From Charina bottae (lineage: Eukaryota; Chordata; Lepidosauria; Squamata; Charinaidae): DNA of 64,000 nt. Below, piece by piece: positions 57,084 through 64,000 of this stretch. The DNA is taken from NCBI GenBank assembly GCA_023362775.1, contig JALMGJ010000015.1, positions 8,476,501 through 8,540,500 on the forward strand. Direction: 5' to 3'. Under the pieces are notes generated by a model. That model worked only from the letters and a program-made list of their open reading frames with translations, ran no database searches and was not told the DNA's origin. Made by a program: the position numbers and the translations under genes. Numbering within the stretch: position 1 is the stretch's first letter; each line of letters starts with the position of its first letter.

Positions 57084-57935
57084 ATTGGCGATCACTCGTA
57101 GCCGAGTAAGATTGTCTTCCAAAGGTAAAATTTTAACGGTGGATCGGTAAGTGGCTGTAAAGGCCAATTTTGGATCCGCACAACCTCCCACAATGAGGGC
57201 ATAGGTTTCCGGGTGGGAGACGGTCATGATGAGGGTCTGCCTGACGTGCCTTCCTTTTAGCTCTTTTATCCTTTTCGCCCTGTACTCGTGTTTCTTCAAA
57301 GTCCATAGCGCCATTAATAAAGGATGACCTCCAATTGAAACGCTCATGAGTTAGGGCTTCCCAGTTCTCAATGCTGATATTACATTTTTTTAAATTAACT
57401 TTGAGAGTATCTTTGAATCTCTTTTGCTGTCCACCAATATTCCGTTTTCCATTCTTAAGTTGGGAGTAAAGTAGCTGCTTTGGAAGACGATGGTCAGGCA
57501 TTCGAACAACATGACCGGTCCAGCGAAGTTGATGTTGGATGATCATTGTTTCAATGCTGGTGGTTTTCGCTTCTTCTAATACGCTAACATTAGTCCGCCT
57601 ATCTTCCCAAGTAATTTGCAGAATTTTTCGGAGGCAGCGCCGATGGAATCCCTCAAGAAGCCGGAGGCGGCGCCTGCAGAGGGTCCATGCCCCACAGGCG
57701 CACAGAAGGGCCGGCAGTACAATGGCCCTGCAAACAAGCACCCCGGTCTCCCCGCGAATGTCCCGATCCCCAAACACTCCACGCCTCACTCGGGAGAAAG
57801 CCACACTCGCAGAGCCCAGGCGATGCCGAACCCCAGCGTCGACGTCGGCCCCCGCAGACAGATGGCTGCCGAGACAAGAAAAGTGATCGACACCCTCCAG
57901 TGACACACCCTGGGCTAATAAATCAAATGCCTGCC
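57084..57935 (-). mobile_element. RTE-like LINE C-terminal fragment with C2H2 finger
   Basis: Minus-strand codons run open from about 57935 to 57133 (about 265 codons): HFSCLGSHLSAGADVDAGV, AIVLPALLCACGAWTL, FHRRCLRKILQITWEDRRTN, HQLRWTGHVVRMPDHRLPKQ, and a C-terminal CPHCGRLCGSKIGLYSHLPI zinc finger. The layout resembles the end of RTE-type proteins (compare the BovB region with YFGHIMRR). The coding part at 57540-57925 is strikingly CpG-rich. The reverse transcriptase catalytic part is missing, so this is a 5'-truncated copy with an unusually undamaged frame. Confidence 0.82.
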
Positions 57936-59029
57936 ACCAGGTGGCATGTCTTGAGAAGGTTATTATAATATGTGCTCTCTGCCAACACATTTTCCAGAGT
58001 GTTGTAGGCTGGAAAGGAAGGTATTCTGGTGAACCAGAAATTCCCGGGTGGTTCCTTGGATGTATTTCTCCTTGAACACCCAGCATGGATTGGGGGCCTT
58101 TTCAAATGCCAGTCACCATTATGATAATACAAGTGCCTGACAGAAACAAATATAGGATTTCTGAAATCCTGTGCAGGTTTGCCAAATTCTCACCTCGCAA
58201 TTTCCGATGACCTTTTGGCCATTTAAAAATTTGTTATTTTAAATCCAACATCATCTTTATTTGATTTGGGAGGTCCCTAGATGCTATCTAGGAACACTGG
58301 AATAGAGGATTTTGCCCATCACTGAGCTACCAAATCAGAAGACCGTGTCTTCCAGTATAGGCTTTTGTTAAGGAGAGATTTAAGGCAGAATGGCTCCACT
58401 GCCTCTTTTGATTTCCTTTAGAGGGCAGGCTAGAGAGAGTTTTCCATCTAATTTCCTCTAATTTTATTTGGTGCAGGGCATGAGATGAAGCTATTTCTTC
58501 TGTCATTTCAATGTTCATAGTCTCCCTAACATTTTCCAATATTTTTAGGATTTTCAGGCTGCCACTTTAACCAAAACACCCATCTTCACACATGTGAAGA
58601 AGGAGGGAATACCGATTAGCAATGTTGAGTTTGAGGTTGAAAGCGGTGGAAGAGGTGAATCTGGCCCTCTCAGATCTGGGTTTCTTGCCTTTGGGTTCAG
58701 TTTAACTTTGCCACGGAACATTTTCACTTTGACAGTTAACAGCTGTCTTTTATAGAACATCCCTTGCTGTGAAATGCAGATTTGATCCGTACCAAGCAGG
58801 TGGCAGTTGCATGGCATCCATTCAGAGGACTGGCCTGTAATTTCTTCTCTGCTGTGAGGTGACTTCAGAAGCTACCAAGCTGCAGGAAAAGCCATCGCCC
58901 TGCTTCAAAAAACTTCTGCTTTCTTGCACTTATTATAGTGCTGCTGGGGGTGGGGGTGGGGTGGGTGTTGTCATCATCCTGTAGTGTGAGCTTCAATAAA
59001 ATCCCAGTGGAAGAACATCAGGAGGAACT
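57936..59029. other. Unique DNA, no gene seen
   Basis: A G-rich patch (gggggtgggggtggggtggg) lies near 58945-58965. No exon recognised. Confidence 0.55.
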
Positions 59030-59202
59030 CATATGCACTATTGGGGAAATTGGGAAGTATGGACCCTTAGGGAGCCTTCAGAGCAATGGAGAAACTGTCC
59101 AAATCAACCACAATATCTAAAGTAAGTTCTAAACTACCACTGAAAGATCTCTAAATCTTTCCTGAGGATGAGACAAGAAAACAGAAGCTTCTTTCACTGG
59201 GG
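59030..59202 (+). repeat. Inverted-duplication arm 1
   Basis: Matches 63789-63978 in reverse complement with about 95 percent identity by eye over the 150-bp core (for example gaagtatggacccttagg and agaaaacagaagcttctttc). One indel of about 15 bp lies near the outer end. Both copies diverge right after cactggggg. The unit is not a family I recognise. Confidence 0.9.
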
Positions 59203-59963
59203 GTAAAAGCTCTTGCAAAATTGGAAGGCAGATTCCAGCAAGTACTATTCCAACCAGAACACAGCAGAAAATTGTCACTGGACCTTTCAATGTGGAACAA
59301 TGGAACCCAAAGTATCAGCGACAAACTGGTGGTCCAGATGCTTCCATATCTGGCAGATTTATGGACATCCTGTTAAGTTACAGCTGCTCAGCCTTCTTGT
59401 GTGTTGTCCAGCTGATGAGGGTCTAGCCAGTTTTAAGCCAAACAATTCACACTCTCTCACACACAACTTCAGTGATTGAAATGGATAAATAGAGCTCTCT
59501 GTTTGCCCTTTAATCTCAATCTAGAGCCGCCTCCCCTGAGCAACCTTCACTTTTCTCCTGTTTCCCCTTTTGCAAAGTGACTTCTTCAGTTGCCATGAGC
59601 CAATTCAAGATGTCGATAACCCCACAGCCAGCACTTTTCATCTTTTAGAAATACTCAGCAATGCATGCAAGCACATATACATACACAAGACAGGAGTGGG
59701 GATCTGGCTGTGGAGCCTATCTATCTGCCGTCCTTATCAGTAAAGACTTTGTACAATCCTCAATCAGTAACCGTGCTTGGAAATGAACTCGGTTATCCTT
59801 GTGTCCCTCAGAGATTCCCTTTTCCCGCCTTCTTAGTTTCTGTTTTCTGTATTTGTTTCTGGAAAAAAAACAACAACCCTTGGTTGTTTTCCAAGTGACT
59901 ATGGATTTTTTTTTAAAATCCTGACTTTTTAAGGCTCTTTACAAAATGGAGATGGAGAGTTGA
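59203..59963. other. Unique DNA, no gene seen
   Basis: No recognised repeat. Continues from the boundary of the inverted-duplication arm. The 88-codon frame at 59213-59479 has no known domain. Confidence 0.52.
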
Positions 59964-59979
59964 AAAAGAGGGTAAACTG

Positions 59980-60010
59980 ACTTCCGGTGGGGACATGGCG
60001 GACTGAACAG
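59980..60010 (+). promoter_or_regulatory. L1-like 5' terminus with YY1-type site
   Basis: acatggcgg at 59993-60001 is the reverse complement of ccgccatgt, a YY1 core. Human L1 has a YY1 site at nearly the same distance from its 5' end, where it sets the transcription start. By analogy this could be the element's promoter. Confidence 0.45.
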
Positions 60011-60674
60011 CTGTGCCCGCGGGCTCAGCAGGCAGAACTGACAACGCGGCAGTTTTTTCAGGCAGGTTTTTCCTGAAGCCCAGGAGTGTTTTTCCAGAAA
60101 AAGGAAAACACCTGGAATCACCCCATCTGTCCTCTGGATGGCTGCTTGCAGCTAGAAGATCGCAAACAGCGTTCACGCTCAACTGGTAAGAGCAGCCGGG
60201 AGGCTGGGATGTCACCGTTTCCAAGCCGTGCTGTAGCCTTAAAGAGACACTAAGACCGGCCACCCCATTTCTAAATCACCCAATTTATATTTCTTTTAAG
60301 TACGCGTACCCTAAGAGAGGCTTTCTACAGCAAGGAGAAGCGGGTTCTCTTGGTGCTTATCATTATTTTTGGGATCAATTGTTTAAAAAATTCTTTTTAA
60401 GTTTTGGACTTTGTTTTCCATCCAAATATTAAGGAGGATTGAGAGTAAATAATTGTCTCCCTGTTATTATTTTTGTACTAAATTTGAAGATATTAGCATT
60501 TTCCTACACGTTGAATCGGCTGTTTTGAACTTTCAGTTTTCTGCTTCTACTTTCCCTGGGGAACTGTCTGCATATCTCACTTTCGCTTATGTAAACACAT
60601 TCCGGAATTCTTCCATATCTTTGACTTTCGCTGGTTAAACTCCTAGGGGGGTGCCATAATCTACTGCTTGAGAC

Positions 60675-61205
60675 ATGGAGGATTTTAAACAGACTTTCTC
60701 TGACTTCCAACAAGATTTTAAACAGATTCTTTCTGATTCCTCCCATGTTTTTATGCAAGGCATTCAGAACATTGTGGAAAATATGAGGTCTAAAATGTGT
60801 CATCTGGTTGGGGATGTTGGGGATGAAACTGAGGAATTTAATGGTGACAGAAATGTCTCTTCTAAGGGTGAGATCAGGACTTCTGTTGAAATGCTGGATG
60901 AAGGTCAGATAGTCGAGTTGGAGAAATTAAAGGGAGAGATCGAGTTCCGAGCCATAAGTGAAATTGTTCTTCTGATGGAACGCCATGGAAAAGAAGGGGC
61001 TATTATGTATGGGAGGTCTCCTGAAGAGAAGTTTTTGAGGGGGGCAGTTAAGCTGTTTGATTTTTTTAAGAAAAAAGCTCTGTCCGCATTGTGGGGATTT
61101 GTAAATGCTCTGGTTTATTTTGAGTGGGATAAGGGTTTAAAAATATTTATCTGGATTGCTTTTAGGGTTTGGCTGATTTCATTTATCTTTAACGATTTGG
61201 ATTAA
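60675..61205 (+). CDS. Hypothetical 176-residue protein of L1-like element
   Basis: Intact ATG-to-stop frame inside a retroelement with recognisable ends. Residues 1-45 (MEDFKQTFSDFQQDFKQIL and on) are amphipathic with spaced F/I/L, like the N-terminal coiled-coil start of L1 ORF1 proteins. Residues 46-90 are acidic and probably flexible. Residues 91-130 are mixed-charge helix. Residues 135-149 and 154-172 (GLKIFIWIAFRVWLISFIF) are strongly hydrophobic and could form a membrane hairpin. I see no RRM or C-terminal domain of standard L1 ORF1. Function unknown. It could be a trimmed ORF1, a fused ORF1/3' end, or an untranslated remnant. Confidence 0.5.
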   Translation: MEDFKQTFSDFQQDFKQILSDSSHVFMQGIQNIVENMRSKMCHLVGDVGDETEEFNGDRNVSSKGEIRTSVEMLDEGQIVELEKLKGEIEFRAISEIVLLMERHGKEGAIMYGRSPEEKFLRGAVKLFDFFKKKALSALWGFVNALVYFEWDKGLKIFIWIAFRVWLISFIFNDLD

Positions 61206-61751
61206 GATTATTAAGGTATAATAAAACATAATAAATGTCTGATTTTGGGTTTAATATGATTAAAATTATTAAAATTGTTGTATTATCAAGTACAATGGCA
61301 GACAATTTATATATATTTTTAGTTTGATCTTTATTATAGTAGACAGGAATGTATAGAATAGTAGTAGGAAAGAAATAATTAAATACATGTTATCTTTGGG
61401 GGGGAAGTTGATTAGGAGGTTTATATATATTTTTTCTTTTAATATAAAGAGAGGGAGCAACTGTATTTAGTGATTTTTATAATGTGCCAATGGAATGATT
61501 TGTAGAAATAATGTGATTTTGGTTTAATATTAAGTAAGGGATTGATTTTGGAAAATGGTTGTATATCCTTGCTGTTAAAAGTCGGAAGTCACCTCTTTTC
61601 GTAATTTTGAAAAAAATTATTTTGTGTTTCTACACTTTTTTAGTTTTTTCTTTTCTTTCTTTGTAGTTTTTTAAATTTTTCTGTAGTTTTTATCTTTGCT
61701 TGAAACTTAATAAAATTATTATAAAAGAAAAAAGGAAAAGAAGGTAAACTG

Positions 61752-62168
61752 CCAAATCAAATAAGCCTGAATTTATAAACAGGAGGGCCGTGTGAAGCTT
61801 TGAAGGTATGCTTTGCTTCATTCCATGCTTCAAGCAAAACACCCCTTCAGAAAAGGCCTCCCTGCTTCTAAAATGTGAAGCCGAGGTGTTGCTTTGCTTT
61901 GAGTTTTTTCTAGGACTTCTTTGGACAAGTCCAAAAGAAGTCTCGGGATGGGATGGAGCAAAGTGCCCCACAAACTGAATCCTGGTATTGGAGGCTTGAG
62001 TGGGAAATCAAGAAAATGCTTTGGATGATCACCACTGTTCCCCCCCTTCCCCAAATTGCATGAATGTATCTCTAAGCAATGATGCTTCAGAGATTCTGGT
62101 TCTTTTTTAGGGTATAGTTTGATTAGAACTGTAAGATAAGAAATGTTATGCTTGGGGCTACAAATGTG
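61752..62168. other. Unique DNA, no gene seen
   Basis: A poly-C run lies near 62040-62046. No repeat or exon recognised. Confidence 0.57.
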
Positions 62169-62488
62169 CTAGTGGCTCAGCGGGTAAGACGCCAGGCTTG
62201 TCGATCGGAAGATCACAAGTTCAGAGGTTCGAATCCGTAGTCCCGCATGACGGAGTGATCTCCCGCACCAGCACTTGCCAACCTAGCAATTCGAAAGCAT
62301 GCAAATGCAAGTAGATGAATAGGTACCACTTCGGTGGGAAGGTAACAGCGTTCCACATGCGTCATGCCGGCCACATGACCGCGGAAGCGTCTTCGGACAG
62401 CGCTGGCTCCTTGGCTAACAAACGGAGATGAGCACCGGCCCCTAGAGACGGACATGACTGCACAAATGTGCGGGGGGAACCTTTACCA
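62169..62488 (+). mobile_element. Sauria-type SINE, head slightly clipped
   Basis: Starts within the A-box region (gtggctcagcgggtaagac), lacking the usual ggggcgtg. The B box GGTTCGAATCC is intact. A 13-base gap in the ctcgccccagctcttgcc region is specific to this copy. The tail agagacggacatgactg and gggggaacctttacc is present. I found no clear target duplication. Confidence 0.9.
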
Positions 62489-63522
62489 TTTTAGGTTTCC
62501 TGACTTCATTTTTTTCCCATTAGATTCTTGTAATTAGAAATAAAATTAAATGCAAAGCATGACCTATATTTCCAAGAATGCTTCTGGGTTCCAGAGGCAT
62601 TCTTAGAGCATAAAAATGGGGAATGCAAATAGCCCAGCGCCATGCAAACATATTCAGTTGGTCCATTTAATTAAGTAACATGAGATAGTAGAAATCACCC
62701 TGGAAGTGTGGGGAGCAAGCTCATCAAATTTGCTTTTTAATAAATGGACCCCATTTTGGTGTATGTACACCTCCCATGATCATGCCCTGACATGTTCTTC
62801 AAATTCCAACCTTTGCCTTAGAATGAGGTTGGTGGAAATGTTGACTTCTTTAGAAAGAGACCACTAGAAGCTCATTTTTCTGAATCTCAGCCTTGAACCA
62901 CAGTGATACAGAGTAAATGGGGATAAAGTTTCAGCACCAACACTCCAGCAAATCTCCCAGGTTTCCTGAACCCTCCTTGGATACTTAAGGGGCTGTTCAG
63001 CTCCCTAAAGCTGATAAACTCAGTTCTGCTATGAATGATTCAAACCTGAAGCCACCATGCATTGTCTTGCTTTTCACACAGTGGCTGGGCCGAGATGTTG
63101 CATGAAGCTATTCCTTTGTTTGCTCATTTAAAATATTTTTATGCCAGCTGCCGTTAAAAGTATCTTGAAGCGGTTTACATTTAAATTCAATTGACACCGT
63201 AGGTTAAAAAACTGATATATGTATTAAAATCCAGAAAATGCATAGATTAAAACAAGAAAGGAAAGAATCAACAATAATAAAATGAACAGTGAAGAATTTA
63301 AAACGTATCACAGCATTACTAACACCTTATTAAACCTGGACCTGGGAGAATAATAAAAGCCTTTCCCAATTCATCCATAAGAGAAACCATATTGGTTATA
63401 TTATTAAACTGAAGCTAAAATCAATTTTAGTATTGCTCAGTCTCTATCTACTTCTTTGTCCTATGCCCACCTATCTGGGTACTTGGCATTTTACTCAAAG
63501 TTCCATACCCCTAAAAGTAAAT
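62489..63522. other. Unique DNA, no gene seen
   Basis: No recognised exon. A weak L2-tail-like word (cttgaagcggtttacattta) lies near 63164-63183. Confidence 0.52.
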
Positions 63523-63788
63523 TGTATGGATAGTCCTCGCTTAACAACCATTCATTTAGTGATGGTTTGGACTTACGACGGTGCTGAAAAACTGACTTGC
63601 AACAGGTCCTCACACTTACGACCGTCACAGCATATCCACGGTCACTTGATCATGATTTTGACGCCTGGCAACCAGTTCGCATTTATGACCATCACAGCAT
63701 CCCGTGGTCATGTGATCACCATTTTCGACCTTCCCAGCTGGCTTCTGGCAAGCAAAATCAATGGGGAACTGTGTGATTCGCTTAACGA
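63523..63788. mobile_element. TA-MITE (CAGGTAGT family), copy 3, truncated
   Basis: Begins ggatagtcctcgcttaacaa and continues ttacgacggtgctgaaaaac, acttacgaccgtcacagcat and gcatttatgaccatcacagc, as in the family. It stops at cttaacgacc where the inverted-duplication arm starts, so its right terminus is lost. Confidence 0.75.
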
Positions 63789-63978
63789 CCCCCAGTGAAA
63801 GAAGCTTCTGTTTTCTTGTCCCATCCTCAGGATAGTTTTAGAGATCTTTCGGTGGTAGTTTAGAACTTACTTTAGATATTGTGGTTGATTTTGACAGTTT
63901 CTCCATTGCTCTGAAGCCTTCCTAAGGGTCCATACTTCTGTCAGGTGCCATGCTTCAATTGCCCCAATGCACGGTTCT
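63789..63978 (-). repeat. Inverted-duplication arm 2
   Basis: Reverse complement of 59030-59202. It joins the truncated MITE directly at cccccagtg. The family consensus as I remember it has a cagtga word near this point, so the join may sit in microhomology. It continues toward the window end with a 15-bp insertion relative to arm 1. Confidence 0.9.
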
Positions 63979-64000
63979 CTTACACCAATTGACAGACACA

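Larger units (their letters stand above)
59980..61735 (+). mobile_element. L1-like non-autonomous element (half-L1-like), apparently full length
   Basis: Flanked by aaaagaRggtaaactg, 15 of 16 identical (59964-59979 and 61736-61751), so both ends are real. The 5' end acttccggtggggacatggc resembles reptile L1 starts and holds a YY1-type site. A 690-bp leader precedes one ORF (60675-61205), then an AT-rich 3' region with AATAAA (61709-61714) and a short A-rich tail. No endonuclease or reverse transcriptase is present. L1 protein supplied in trans would have to move it. The mammalian HAL1 group (ORF1-only half-L1s) is the nearest analogue I know. Confidence 0.75.

Noticed and set aside
57539..57968. 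Plus-strand frames of 93-115 codons
   Set aside because: Shadows of the CpG-rich LINE coding strand on the minus strand.
1..64000. Endogenous retrovirus or LTR element
   Set aside because: I found no paired LTRs, primer-binding site or gag/pol motifs. The reverse transcriptase motifs seen all fit non-LTR LINEs.
1..64000. Host protein-coding exons
   Set aside because: No frame bounded by plausible splice sites resembles a known protein. Short exons could be missed without alignment, so absence is not proven.

Overview
This window is non-coding vertebrate DNA. The repeat content points to a squamate reptile. It carries five Sauria-type tRNA-derived SINEs, a BovB LINE with a perfect target-site duplication, L2 and CR1 LINE fragments, a CORE/MIR-like SINE family, abundant hAT-type miniature elements, and long microsatellites, including an (AATAG)n array on a LINE tail. 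That last trait, with BovB, is reminiscent of snakes, but I cannot fix the species. I recognise no host protein-coding exon. The only intact reading frame that looks biologically meaningful lies inside a retroelement (60675-61205).

Layout. 1-16.8 kb: mostly unique AT-rich DNA with scattered miniature transposons (MITEs), two Sauria SINEs, a possible Penelope-like remnant (6.5 kb) and a split CR1-like fragment (11.7-12.3 kb). 16.8-24.2 kb: a dense repeat block with hAT insertions at 16.86 and 21.37 kb, a 277-bp DNA-level duplication (16865-17141 copied at 18267-18543), a perfect 50-bp palindrome (20740-20789), two SINE copies with a 5S-rRNA-like head, two LINEs tail to tail at 22.1 kb, and a 5'-truncated BovB. 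25.5-32.5 kb: CT/CA microsatellite, CR1, L2, a Sauria SINE, an antisense CORE-like SINE and a hAT MITE whose interior has expanded to four tandem units. 34.7-37.3 kb: one LINE, split twice by L2 copies. 39-44.6 kb: a decayed L2, a candidate conserved non-coding block (40.7-41.3 kb), a GGAT/GATA microsatellite, a Sauria SINE and a 260-bp hairpin insertion with a hammerhead-ribozyme-like fold. 48-58 kb: further hAT, L2, RTE and other LINE fragments, a GC-rich palindromic MITE, a 33-bp minisatellite, and a 284-bp pure pyrimidine tract. 59-64 kb: an apparently full-length 1.76-kb L1-like non-autonomous element with one 176-residue ORF, a Sauria SINE, and an inverted duplication (59030-59202 versus 63789-63978).

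How the parts work together. The resident BovB LINE ends in a tail close to that of the Sauria SINEs, and one CORE-like SINE copy ends similarly. This fits the known picture that BovB machinery mobilises such SINEs in trans. The hAT MITEs share terminal inverted repeats and 8-bp target duplications, so one external transposase probably moved them. LINE tails seed several of the microsatellites. The strongest observations are the L1-like element, the hammerhead-like hairpin insertion, the variable tandem core of the hAT MITE family, and the two duplications that transposition does not explain.
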